A DNA stretch of 64,000 nt from Cacajao melanocephalus (GCA_963573385.1 CAUYLG010059112.1:1-64000), one strand, 5' to 3'; shown: positions 25,164 through 37,541, counted from the first letter of the stretch. Made by a program: numbers and translations. Notes: generated from the letters alone by a model not told the origin.

Positions 25164-28100
25164 TTTAGGAAAATGGTTTTCACCTTCTACCTGTAGTCCG
25201 TGAGGCTTAGTGGTGTATGTTGTTTTCATCCAGCTCATCAACCAATATGACAGTTGTTACTTTACCAATGCTAACCACCCTCCCTCCTTCCTGAGATCCC
25301 CTTTGGGGGTGAGAGAGTGTCTGAACCTTCTGACATTACCTGAGAGAGATTACTTCAATGTTACTCACTTCATTTAAACATTCAAAAAAATGCTACTCTT
25401 TTGAGATCATGTTATTTGAATCATTCACATTATCATTAAATTTACAAGTGAAAACATTAGGATAGTTTAATTTAGCTCTGCACTCAACATTAATGAAACA
25501 CCTCTTTCGATAGCAAATTCTAATACTCTCTTCTCCAAAGAAACAGTATTCCACAGGCAATTGCACATCATTTGTCTCAAAAGTGATGCATACAAACTGT
25601 TTCTAATCTAAAAACATATACAAATTTAACATATAATATTATATCATGTGAGATTTTAGCTCAAGCATAACTTCTTAATGCCCTTAATCTGTAAAAGGAG
25701 GGAATTTAGGCTAGGTCATGTGGAAGGGAAGTTTTCCTTTTAGCACTAATAATCCAAGATCCTAAAATATTTGGCCAATTTCTCTGCATCATGCCATCTA
25801 ATACATAAATTGCAAACAATGTTTTCCAGCTAGAATGGAGACTTAGGCATGCTCGATTCATTTGCATACTTAGGCAAATAAACTGAGAGAAGGAAAGTAG
25901 TTGTGGAGCACCTACGAAGCACCAGGTGTGTTTCTGTTCTTCATGTTATTACTGTAAAGTAGATATTCTTTGCAGATTAGTCAAGAGTCAGGATTTTGTT
26001 TTGTACTCACTTTTAATTAACCAAATTCAGCAACAGCCAGAATTTAACTTCATTTGTGAAACCTATATAACTGCACACTTTTATGAATATAATGCCTCTC
26101 AAATAAAATCTTTACATATTTAAGGCTAAATAAAAAGCATATTAGACTAAGTTATATCTGTAATTTCCTAACTGGCAAGTTATATAACCTTATTCAATTT
26201 TACAAACTCATTTCCATCTGTAGCTGAAGCTATTAATATCCATACACCTCATTAAGCAGCTAGTAGTTTTAACAATGACAGCTGATACTTACTCTGCCTG
26301 GGCCAAGCACTATAGTAGACAATTATAGCTTATTTTATTTAATGCTAACAACCCTGCAAGGCAGGTAGGTAGGCAGTATGTTGGTTTTATAAATGGAGGA
26401 AACTGAGGTGAACAGGAATTGGCAACAACTAAGTGGAAAATGATTCAACCAGAAATCAATTCTAGTTCAGATTGATACCAGCCTATATTCCACAGCCTTT
26501 TAGGTAAATTTCTTGAAATTCTTACCTTTTGTTATGTGATAATAGTAATATTCCAATAATTTTGCTTAAGTTAAAAATTGCAGAGGCCTTTGAGAAAAAA
26601 GAAAATGAAGACATAAACACCCACTGAACCCACAGGGTGGCCTGTGTGCAATCCTACGTGTAGGACCCAAAAATATTTTCAGCTGCATTCACATAGAAGA
26701 GCAACAGCATCAGAAAATGCTCAACAGAAGAACTTACAGTTTCCAACATTTGGTTTGTACGCAAATGACACTTTAATAAGCGACACACTGACAGCCCCAA
26801 ATTGTCTTTCCTATGCTGAAGTGGCATCTTGTATATCCCCTGACTTCCTTTCAAACTATTGCTTCCTGGTGTCGCCTGCTGGTCAACAGTTCAACTCTGA
26901 TGACTGCTATTTTGTTATCACACAGGTTCTTCTTTTATAAACACAAATGGGAATAGGAAAGCAAGAATGAAACTTATTTTGTGTAAGCCAAGGTCCTGAT
27001 TATTCAGCTCAGCCAACAAAAGAAATTATAGGGGTACCAAAAGTGCATTTCATCTCAACTGAACTTTGGCGAGTTGACTGGAGGTCATCCATGAAGAGAA
27101 ATAATAAAAGTAAACAAGCACAGAGCATCGGGACCATATCAATTATGGATCTAGAAGGTGGGTGTAATTAATGACTTAAAAGTATGTTTTTGCTCTCTAG
27201 CAAAAAAGCACCTCTCTACAGCATGTAAGTCAACTGTTCAACTTGCACACAAGTTTTAGTAAACACCAGAGCCTTTGTGTGTGTGTTGGTGGTGGGGGCT
27301 GGGTGGGCTTTATGTAAGAATTGAAGAAGCAAAGAGAAGATATAACTGAATCATTCTTCTGTACCATGAGTTCTAAAAATACTTTAGAAAAATAGAGAAA
27401 AGTTATTATTACTCTCAATCCAAAAAGTCTATTGGAATCAAAGTGTTCTTTACATTTATAATGAGTCTTAGTTCAACTGTTTACTGCTGGAATCTGTGAA
27501 TTAAAAAGCATAAAAAGTTTAACCAGAAGCTTTTGATCAAAATCTTCACAATTTTAAAGAAAATTTCCCCTATATATTAGTAATGATCATTATAAGAGAT
27601 TTTAAAAGGGCATGCATCAAGGATTTGTGTCCTCAGAAACAGGATTTTGGGTATGGGAGTAGTATGGGAGTTAAGACTTACTTTTGCCTTCAAATGCCCT
27701 ACTTTAAGCCCTAACAATTGCTGTTAAAGAATACATATTCTAGTTCATATTTCTAGAAGCCTAAGAAATTCTCAATTCTCCCTCAAGGCTACTCATGCAG
27801 ACAGAACCAAGAAGCTCCTTTTGTAGACCTGACCAGGAATATAACTGTGGCAGTATGCCTCTAAAAAGGTTGTGCACTCATTCTCCCACTTATATGTGAA
27901 TGAACACAAGGGATATTTCCCTAATAACATCCAATGTTTCACCTTCAAAGTAAGACAGTATTCCTTGGTTTAACTGGCATACAACATGTGAAACGTAATG
28001 CTCCAATTACACCATAATTCTCATTTTATATACACATACATATGCAGACTATTATTGTACACTGATTTAGGTCCTGTTAGATGACCTGAGTGTTTACAAG

Positions 28101-28190
28101 AACTGCTTTAGTCCAAAAAGTAAATAACGGTCCTGATGGAGCTCCTATGACTGTTACTGAGTTCCCTGCTCTACGCATCCACTGAAAGTT
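25164..28190. other. Intergenic with one MIR
   Basis: A MIR lies at about 26282-26470 and half of a 64-bp duplication at 27997-28060. The 98-codon open frame at 26644-26940 shows no domain. No gene is supported. Confidence 0.5.
26282..26470 (-). mobile_element. MIR
   Basis: Core words GCCAAGCACTATAGTAGAC, AACCCTGCAAGGCAGGTA and GGAGGAAACTGAGGT in the reverse of the usual consensus orientation. Confidence 0.7.
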
Positions 28191-28199
28191 TTAACCTTC

Positions 28200-28375
28200 A
28201 CCTCTCAGGACATTTGGCAATGTCTGGAGGAGGGGTTTTAGTTGTCACAACTGGGGACAGGAGTTTCTATTGGAAACTAGTTGCAATTGGCCTGGGAGGG
28301 ATGCTGCTAAATGTCCTATGATGCACAGAACAGCCCCCACAACAAAAAATTAGCCACCTCCAAATGTCAAATGTC
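28200..28375 (+). mobile_element. MER20 DNA transposon
   Basis: Matches MER20 as I remember it: GGACATTTGGCAATGTCTGG, GTTGTCACAACTGGGGACAG, GGGATGCTGCTAAATGTCC and CAGAACAGCCCCCACAAC. It lies about 150 bp beyond the predicted end of the LNPEP-like mRNA. Confidence 0.8.
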
Positions 28376-28511
28376 AACTGAGGTATACGCAGTAAAGATA
28401 CTGGATACTGGTGAAATACAAAACTAACCACAAAAGACAATGAATACAGGAACTGCCCAGGTAGAGGCCATAACCCAAAAATAAATAGCACTTTATATAC
28501 ACTTATATAAA

Positions 28512-28553
28512 TCCAAAAAGGCCACACAATATTTGTATTTAAATACTTTTATT
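28512..28553 (-). terminator. Putative distal poly(A) site
   Basis: On the minus strand AATAAA occupies 28553-28548. About 20 nt later comes a GU-rich then U-rich stretch (TGTGTGGCCTTTTTGG, 28528-28513), the canonical layout of a strong mammalian cleavage and polyadenylation site. It is placed just before MER20 and intergenic repeats, which fits the end of the transcription unit. Confidence 0.6.
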
Positions 28554-30722
28554 TTCATTTCACAAAAAAGCAACAGTGTTTGCAGTTAAACATGCCTTTC
28601 AGTCAGTGCTGGTCATATGCAAAACAAGTTATCAGAAATATAAAGAAAAATAAGCCTTTTCCCTTTGCAAGTGAAACAACACAATTTGCATATACAATAT
28701 TATATATACATATTTTCAAAATCTTTCACAAAAGACAGATTATAATACAAATTTAGAATTCCACCCACAAGCTCAGACTCAAGGAATTGAAGATCTCTGT
28801 AGGGTTTTAAATATAAAAGTATAATACCTTTACAAGTTTCCAAGTAACTACTTTCCAAAGTATTTGAAAGAGACTATTCTTCACAGCAACATGGAACACT
28901 TGGCTTTAATCAAGACAGCTAAGACTAAGTTTTGTCTCAATGTGAGTTTGTTGATTAATGCAAATGCTCCAATTATGCCGTAATTCTCATTTTATATACA
29001 CATACATACACAGAGTATTATTGTACTGGTGGTTTATACAGTTCAAACTTCTGGAGCATTTCCTCCAGCTAAGCCATGACCTTTACTTCATCTGAAGTAT
29101 TTTAAATTAAGAACTGTTCAGAAATATCACTAATGACTACCATGACTAACTCCAAAAAGGTGCCCCTTTTTATTTATGATCAAATTTAAATGTGTCATGA
29201 ATAAACATATTTTTTTCTACGGCAGCAGGTATAAGTAATAGCAAAGTATAGGTTAATTTTTCAACACTAGAACCTGAGAGTTTGATATACAGTATACAAC
29301 ACTGCTTTGCAAATTTTCTAGGAGTTCTATCACTCAATGTTACCAAAATAGTAATATGGCAAATCTTCAGCATGGAGTTGTAGAATCATAAATGAGAAAA
29401 CAATGTTAAGAGGCTTGAAGGAAGGGAGGAAAGCAGAGAGGGAGGGAGGGAGAATGTGTGCACACGCATTTTCTTTGATGCGGACAAATGTGGAGTTTTA
29501 ACATTTACCATATGGTAGATAAAAAGACAGGGTGATATAAGAATGCTTAAAGCAAACATACAGGTCTGGATACATGATACGCACACAAAAAACAATTTGT
29601 GAATTCCAGTGAAGAAAACATCTAACAGTGTAGGCGCAAAAGTCAAAATGGAAAGCACACAATGGAGAACGGAGGAGAAAGACGCAGTCACACAAAAGAA
29701 CTCTGTTAGGAAAGGGCCAACTTGTCTTGCCAGATGTGGGGGTTGAAAAAGAAAATTCCTTTTGGATTTGTTTTAGGGCTCATGTTGTTATCCATTGGAA
29801 ACATGTCAATAACTCAAAAGGTTCATTCCAAGAGTCAATTTCTACTAGGTACGCAAGCTATGCTATTGATAGAATCATAAGAAACTTCTATAGATAAATC
29901 AGAATTCCAGGCCTCAAAAAGAAGCTACTCTTAACGGTTTGCAAATGAGTTCTGGACAGCACTCTTATTGGCTTATCAGCTTCACCAGTTTACCAGTTAC
30001 TAAAAGATACATCAGGAATGAAGTTTAAATACACCTTTATTCAGTACTGTCCTCTTGCCTTTCTAGAATTTACAAAAGCACAGGTCCCTTTTCACTATCT
30101 CATTCAATTTGAATCAACATAAGAAATGCTGGATCTAATGAGCTTTCACAGCTCAACCATATCCAAGTGTCTTCCCCATCTTATCTGCTGCACACCTGCT
30201 GCCATCAGCTATGTCACTACAGTGCTACACCTTCAAGCCAGACGACGGGGATTTAGTAGGTCTTTATTTTTGTTAGGTACAGTCAGACCCCTGCAAAAGA
30301 CTAAGTGTTAAAGGAAAATAATGAAGGAAAAAAGCAAATTATATATGTTCACCTATATGTTTGCATCCTTAATGGAATAGATCCTAGAGAATAAAATAAA
30401 ATAACCACAAAACAACCAGACTAACTACTGCTAAGTGAGGAATATGTAGGAAAGGAAGAAGTGAGCTGTCATATTATGAAACTCAACTTTCATTAGGTCC
30501 CTACATAGCCATGCAAAAGACTACAAAATGAAATAAAGATATGAAAACATATTTATACTTATTAAGAATATTCCCCTACCAAAAATAGAAATCTCCCCAA
30601 AACAGACAAGGAAGTAAACAACAAACAACTATTCTATTTGCTATTGCCGACACAGGCAATAAGGAAAGGGGAGGATGGGAGATTTGTCATACACTGATCC
30701 TCGATTTTCACTAGGTACCTCT

Positions 30723-31029
30723 ATATACATGCAAAGGACTAGGTACAAAACCAATAACATGAAAACATTTATATACATCTTTAAAAAGTATAGACACTGT
30801 CCTTTTCCCCAACCATTACCCACCCAAAGAACCCCTCCCTGCAAAAAAATAAAAATTAAGCAATAAAAAATGATTGCCCCAGCAGGCAACGAGGGAAGGG
30901 AAACAGAGGAAAGTTATCATACGTCTGGACCTCCATGTTTCATTATGTACATACATGTCCCAGCAGAGGACTGGGTACCACATTATATAACACACAGCAT
31001 GTAGAAAATATTTATATACATTAAAATAC

Positions 31030-31068
<39 letters not shown>

Positions 31069-33577
31069 GTATATCAAATGTATATAACATAAATGTGTGT
31101 TCTTGTGTGTGTGTGTGTGTATGTATATATATATATATGTGTGTGTGTGTATATACACACACAAAAACACACATCTCAGACCCCCCAAAAGAAACCAAAC
31201 ATCTACTCTACCATTGCCCACTAGGCAATGAGGGAAGGGGAGTATGGGAGATTTTTCATAGAGTCAATCTCAACTTTATTTCTACCTAAGCGGTCATGCA
31301 AGGGACCAGATTCAAAATAAACACCAAAAAGTGGCAAAACATTTATACACATTAAAAAAAATTATGTATCTTGCCTTTTCCTCTCACAATCCCACTCCTC
31401 ATTAACACGCTCAAAAGCAAAAAGCCAAAACCAAAGCCCTGTAGTGCTCATATACTATTGTTTGTGTACACAGACTCTGAGGAAGGAAAAGAATATTTAC
31501 CACAATCCTGGGTCTGGGTCCCTCATTACATTTGATTCCTACAACTCCAAACAAAAAACTGGCTTAAGAGTGATAGAACAACAACAACAAATACTAGCAA
31601 ACTTTTATATACATTTAAACAAAAGACATAGACAAACCCAGAAATCCCCCACCTCCCCCCACCAAAAACAACAACAACAAAAAAAAAACACAAACCCTTA
31701 AACAACTACTCTACTAGCCATTGCCCAGACAGGCAATAAGGGAAGGGGAGAAGGGGAGATTTTTCATAGAATGAACCTCAATTTTCATTATGTACCTAAG
31801 TAACCATGGAAAGGCCTAGGCACACAATGAAGCAACTGGAAAAAGGAGTGAGAACATTTATATACATTTTTAAAAGTACACACCCCACCCTCCTCAACAG
31901 GGAGATGGAGTGAAAAAGAAAAACCATCTATACTACTCTATAATTATTGCCCACACAGGCAATAAGGAAAGGGGAAAAGAGGAGATTTTCATACATCCGG
32001 ACCTCCACGTTTAATTAGGTGCCTGTAAGTCCAAGCAATGGACTAGACACAGCATGAACTAATACAACATAGTAATGAAAAGTAAATATACATTTTTTAA
32101 GAGTATATATTCTGCCCTTAGACCCCTCCCACCCCTCAAAACTTCAAAAAATTCAAGCTACTTTAAAATTATTACCCGTATACATAAAAAGAGTTAAGGG
32201 AGATTTTTATACATCCATAACTCCATGGCTCATTAGGAACCTACATGTCCAAGTGAAGGACCAGGTACCCAATGAAACACTGTAATAAAGAAGTAAAAAT
32301 GTGTACATACATATACAAAAGTATATACCCCAATACCCACAGAAGAATCCCTGAAGCCAATCAACTATTCTCTTAGACATTGCCCACACAGGCAATCTAA
32401 GGGAAGGGGAGAAGAGGAGAGTTGTTACAGGCTGAACCTCAATTTTCCTCATATATCCATGGAAAGGACAAGGTAAGAAAGGCAGTGACAAAAAAGTAGC
32501 AAAAATATTTGTATACATTTTTAAAGTATATACTCTTACTCTGAAACCACTTTCTCTCTCCTAGCAAAATATCTTCAATAAACCCAAACTACTCTAAGTA
32601 TTGCCCACATGGGCAGTAAGGGAAAGGGAAAGAGGAGATTGTTATACATCCGGAATCCCGTGGTTCATTATGTACCTTTCAGTCTGGGCACCTGATGAGT
32701 TAATACAATGAGTAGTAAAAACGTAAGTGCATTTTCCTACCTTCCCCGTCCCTCCCCCTCACCTCAAATACTCCATTTGACAACTACTCTGTTAGCTACT
32801 GCCCAGTGGTCAGCAGGGATGGGGAAAATGGGAAACTGTTATACATCAAGATCACCACATTTCACTGGTACTTTCACGGCCACGAGAAGGACACAGTGTG
32901 AAATAAACTAGTAATACAATGTAGTAGTAAGTATATTTATATACATTAAGTACATACTCCACTCTCTCCCACACCCCAAAACAAAACAACCTATTAGCTA
33001 TTGCCTAAAAGGGCAACAAGGAAAAGGGAGAAGAGGAAATTTGTCATACTCTGAACCTCAATTTTCATTAAGTATATATATATCTATAGAAGGAAACAAG
33101 TACAAAATGAAGTAGAAAAAGGTGGCACAATATTTATACACACTTGAAGGAATAATATACAACCCCAGCCCCCAAGACTAGTCAAAACAACAGCAACTAG
33201 GACTGCTCTGTTAGTTATTGTCCATGTGAACAATTAGGAGAAAGGCAAAGGGGACATTTGTCATGCTTTCAGATCACCACGTTTTATCTACATGTCCACA
33301 AAATGGATGAATGAAATACAAAATGAAATAACACAAAATAGCAGCAAAAACATTTGTATACACTTTTAAAGGAACACACCCTGCTCACCTCTTAACATCA
33401 TCACTTTCTTCCAAAGCAGAAAACCAAATAACTAGTCTGTAGCTGTACCTATTGCCCGTATAGGTAACATGGGAAGGGGTAGATGAAATTTTCATAGGAT
33501 GATATATATCACTCTTCAACAGGACAAAAATATACAAAATAAAAGAAAATAAAAACTATCAAAAACATATATGTACA
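30723..33577 (-). promoter_or_regulatory. Cluster of Pumilio recognition elements (UGUANAUA)
   Basis: Reading the minus strand (mRNA sense), exact UGUANAUA matches occur at 30723-30730, 30770-30777, 30944-30951, 31013-31020, 31150-31157 (inside a microsatellite), 31606-31613, 31859-31866, 32938-32945, 33285-33292 and 33570-33577. Further ones in the same UTR are at 28703-28710 and 28993-29000. Most fall at the same place in the repeat unit; other units carry one-base variants. PUM1/PUM2 bind this motif in 3' UTRs and usually destabilise the mRNA. Binding here is inferred from sequence only. Confidence 0.55.
31029..31160. repeat. TG/TA microsatellites within the array
   Basis: Two blocks of (TG)n followed by (TA)n, at about 31029-31069 and 31096-31160, expand one tandem unit and separate two unit anchors by about 340 instead of about 220 bp. 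Confidence 0.9.
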
Positions 33578-34161
33578 TTTTAAAAGTATATACTCCCCAA
33601 AAAAAAACCACTGAAAAAAAACAACTATTAATTTTTCTGTTAGCTATCACCCACACAGGCAATAAGGTTAAAGGAGATTTACCATACTTTTGGATCTCCA
33701 CTTTTCATGTGGTACTTATTTGGCAAAGCAGGGAATGGAACACAAAATAAAAGAATGCAAAACCCAGCAAATACATGTACCTTAGTTTTAAAAAATACAA
33801 ATGGGGTGAAAGGGGAAGGAAGCTCAAAATTTAAAAAGAAATATAATTCCAACAAATATAAAAGTAGCAAAGGCAAAGGTGAAAAGAAGAGGTATGTCGT
33901 ATCCATGAGCTCAGATTTTAGAGGGGCCTACGTAACAAAATCCAGATCTAGTTTTGCAGCCCTGGAACTGCTGTCCTTGGAGATGGCTCATCTGAGATGT
34001 GTTTACCTTCTCTGTAGCCCCATAAAACATGGGGATTATGTGAATGTTCAGCAATCTGACGGCAGATTATGGTTCCAGGCAGTTGGTTTGAATAGACTCT
34101 TTTTAAAATCCACCTCAACAAGCAGTCAGTAATCAAACAAAATCAACACATAACTAACTTC

Positions 34162-34446
34162 TTTTTTTTTGAGACAGAGTCTCACTCTGTCACCCAGGTT
34201 GGAGTGCAGTGGCACAACCCTGGCTCACTGCAACCTCTGCCTCCTGGGTTCAAGTGATTCTCATGCTTTCCGAGCAGCTGGGATTACAGGTGTGTGCCAC
34301 CACGCTCAGCTGATTTTTATATTTTTAGTAGAGACGTGGTTTTGTCATGTTGGCCAGGCTGGTCTAGAACTCCTGGCCTCAAATCGTCCGCCCACCTTGG
34401 CATCCCCAAATGCTGGGATTACAGGCATGAGCCACTGCGCCTAGCC
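34162..34446 (-). mobile_element. AluS in the 3' UTR
   Basis: A full-length dimeric Alu on the minus strand (poly-T at its left, GAGACAGAGTCT start), so it lies in sense with the LNPEP-like mRNA. Flanks TAACTAACTTC and TAACTAATTTC look like a target-site duplication. Confidence 0.9.
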
Positions 34447-35373
34447 AACCCTTAACTAATTTCTTACTTCCTAATAGAAAGGATTATGTTTGGTACCCTA
34501 TAATACTGATGCAGGTTGATTTGCTCCCTATACCCAAGAGTCTTCTGACAACTTTTATGTTCCTGTGGTGGCTAATGTCCCATAAAATGGAAAAACATAT
34601 GGCAAAGAAAATTAAGGTAAAACCTGTGATGGTAAGCAAGTTCATGAATGCTAAAACAATGACAACAAAATTTCACTTAAAGAGACTTAAAACAAGATGG
34701 AAGAAGGCCCAAGCTTATGGTGAAGCTGATAGGACTTGCAGTTTAATATATCTAGCCACTTTATATTAACAGAACAAACTGGACTCCTCCAATTCCTACA
34801 TTCATAAGTTTTTAGATCTCCAAAGCATAAATATTTCTTCAACAACTCTAGATTTCCCATTCTATTGTTTCAAAAATAATCTAGTATGATGTCCCTTTTA
34901 TATTTAAGTAGACCTCTCTGCAATTAGAACAGTTATTCAACAAGTACTTGTGTCATGAATCGTGTGCTTAAATAAAAGAAGCATACTGTGACTTCTGTGC
35001 TTCAGTCTGAGTTCTCAGAAATACAGTGGCTAAGACATGTTTTGAGAAGATAAAATTTTGAAAGCTACCATTATACCTATTACACTGTTGAGTTCTACCT
35101 CTCATTTAACCTTACATTCCTGATGTGGTTTTCAGAAGTCCTATATAGATGGGTTAATTCAACATTAAAAATTTGGAATTCTATGGGAAAAACTGAGGCA
35201 AGGCTTACTAAAACTACAAATAATTAAGTCAAGGGCCACAAAAATAAGAACTACAACTATTATGGATCTGGTACCGTAGGAATGAACAGCCTTTGGGTAA
35301 TAAAGATAGCAATGGATCATGAGTTATCTATTTTTTTAGACCAAGTTTTGATAAGGTTTTACTCATAACACCC

Positions 35374-35379
35374 CCCACA

Positions 35380-35464
<85 letters not shown>

Positions 35465-35475
35465 GAGAGAGAGAG
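35374..35475. repeat. (CA)n(GA)n microsatellite in the 3' UTR
   Basis: An uninterrupted CA run of about 20 repeats passes directly into a GA run of similar length with a few imperfect units. On the mRNA strand it is a long CU then GU tract. Confidence 0.95.
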
Positions 35476-35935
35476 GAAATGATGTAATTCAAGACAAGAT
35501 TTGCCATATGCAGAGTTAACTAACATACATTAAAGGAGCGATGTCAAGATGTACAGGTAAAACTGAAGAATATTAACTGATTTTCAGAAGTTACAAAATT
35601 CAAATTCTGTACCAAAGTGGAATTTAGTAGGACAACATGGTAAAAAACTAGCAACAACAACAAAACTCTCAAAAGTTTACTATTTTTCCCTCACTCTAAA
35701 AATATAAAAACACATTTACTTTCACTATCAACTAAAATATCATTCATTTACCAAAGCACAAGAAGAATAAAGACCTGCAATCATCTCAGTTCAATAAGAT
35801 GTACTTACATGATTCTGTGATTCTCAGGATATAATATTTTCTACTTTAAACAGAGAAACTTTAGAAAAGAGTAAATGGGGAAAACACACAAGGATTAAAG
35901 ACAACTTTTTTTTTTAGTTTGGTAGCCTTTTAAAT

Positions 35936-35941
35936 TTTATT
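35936..35941 (-). terminator. Possible proximal poly(A) signal
   Basis: AATAAA on the minus strand, about 1.6 kb after the stop, followed by a genomic A-run (minus strand) at 35915-35906. Use here would give a short UTR lacking the repeat array. The A-run could also cause internal priming in cDNA data, so this is only a candidate. Confidence 0.35.
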
Positions 35942-37541
35942 ATGCAAAAATATTTTCGTAAAATAAAATATAATTTTATGCACAATTCCATACATTCTAA
36001 CTTTATACCTGCTGAATTTAAAAAAGGTGACCTTTCCCACTATCTGACTCTGTGGAGTGTTTCAAGTGCTCACAAATGGGTAACTACCCTTTTTATGTAT
36101 ATAGGAAACTGTTTTTCAAACAAAATATAAAGTTCTCAAGAATCATTAGGAAGCAAACTTTTCTCCTAAGAATCAAAAAAACACAACAATCTAGGTATAA
36201 GTCTGCATAGCTCAAAAATTCAAGTACAGTATTTCTCTTTCAGAAGGAGTAAAATGCCATACAGTTTGGACATCCTCCCTCATTTTTCTTTCTTTCTTTC
36301 CTTCTTTGACCACTACTTTTATGTTAGTTTGGACACAAAAAAAGAAAAACTATAATTTTTAACTACAGAAAAGCACTATTTTTGATACTGAAAAAATTCA
36401 AAGCCCACCATACTAAACACGAATTCAAATTACTCCTATCCCATGTTCCCTTTGTTCCTTTAAGGTACTATGGTGAATTTCAAATAAATGTTTTTCCAAT
36501 TTCTCAAAGGTCCTATTTTAAAATACGATTCTAATATACTACACTATCATATAAAATGAAAATCCACACATGGGTATGATTCAGAGAGAAAGCTTCTATG
36601 ATCTATGATGCCAAAAGGCAACTTAAATTGCATTCTTAGTAATAGTGATAAAATTCACAATGAAGAACACCGGTGTTAGCAAAATGCTTGCCATGAATGT
36701 AGAAATACTAACCTAAAGTATATCTACTGCAGAGAGTGAGAAAGGTGTACAGATTTGGGGACTATCACCATTTATAAATAAAATAATTATAATTAAAGCT
36801 AACTCGGTTTGGAACAGTTTCCTATGGTAATGCTGTAAAAGATGAAAAGGAAAGTCTTAAATATTCAAAAAATTTAACCTTTTGGCCTTGTTTAGCTTTT
36901 CAATACAACAAAAATTTTAAAAATCTGTAGCACCTGGCTATTCTGCAGGAAAAAACACAATAGTTACAGATATTATTTAAACTTTTTTTCAGAAAATAAT
37001 TAATCAAAACCCCAAATCAAAGTAGATCTGCACACCTGAGGTCAGTTCTTACAGTGCATACTTATTGTCTTCATTATCATATTCTTCGGAGCTAACTTTG
37101 TACCACATTCCAATACCACCTATCAATAAGAAGCAACAGATGGCTGGCAAATCAGCAGCCTGCAGTGATGATGGCTCTTAGGGTAGAACATTCCTTGTTT
37201 TACTGTGTCTGTTAACTTTCTGGATACTGAGGAATAGAATAGAATTCCAAAACAAGGTTTTCCCCCCATTTGTAGATCTTCAAAGTAGAAAAATTACTCA
37301 TTGTTTTTGTAGATGGTTGGCATTTAGGTGAATATAATTTTGTAATAAATAACTACATATTGCCCAAAGACATTTCAGAAAAGACAGATGAAAAATAGTC
37401 AGGCCCTGAGCTAACTAGAACTCCTAAGAGTGCAAACAACTCGGCAGCGATCTTGGCTTTACCTTGGCCTTTGCTAAAGCAGCAGCGCCCAAGCTTACAG
37501 GCTCTCTGAATGGGCAACAAAATGAGGTGTGGTTGTACATG

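Larger units (their letters stand above)
30410..33800 (-). repeat. Degenerate tandem repeat array in the 3' UTR
   Basis: About 15 diverged copies of a roughly 200-230 bp unit. Each unit, on the plus strand, starts near ATTGCCCACACAGGCAAT, then a purine-rich GGGAAGGGGAGAAG stretch, a TTCATACATC/ACCTC segment, a TTTCATTAGGTACCTACATG segment, GGACTAGGTAC, a run of short AC/AT codon-like words, and ACATTTATATACATT with AAGTATATACTC at the end. Unit anchors are near 30643, 30873, 31213, 31720, 31946, 32170, 32379, 32600, 32798, 33000, 33217, 33451 and 33646, with weaker copies near 30425 and 31450. It lies inside the transcribed 3' UTR. I do not recognise it as a known interspersed repeat. Confidence 0.85.
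28530..37541 (-). other. LNPEP: Long 3' UTR of the LNPEP-like gene
   Basis: No splice donor or coding frame follows the stop. The first strong poly(A) site with a downstream GU/U element lies about 9 kb away at 28548-28553. That gives a UTR of about 9 kb, in keeping with the large LNPEP mRNA I recall from northern blots (about 10-12 kb). It is AT-rich and contains an Alu (34162-34446), a CA/GA microsatellite (35374-35475) and a tandem repeat array (about 30410-33800). Open frames here, including 33707-34132 on the plus strand, look like chance. The 3' end is inferred; no cDNA evidence is available to me. Confidence 0.7.

Noticed and set aside
30643..30660. Nuclear factor I sites
   Set aside because: NFI needs TTGGC-N5-GCCAA; here the arms read TTGCC/GGCAA with a different spacer.
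30410..33800. CRISPR array
   Set aside because: Units are about 220 bp and diverged throughout, with no constant repeat plus unique spacer pattern, and this is a primate genome.
33707..34132. 141-codon open frame on the plus strand
   Set aside because: Lies in the last repeat unit and UTR of the opposite-strand gene; low-complexity Lys/Asn/Ser text, no homology recognised.
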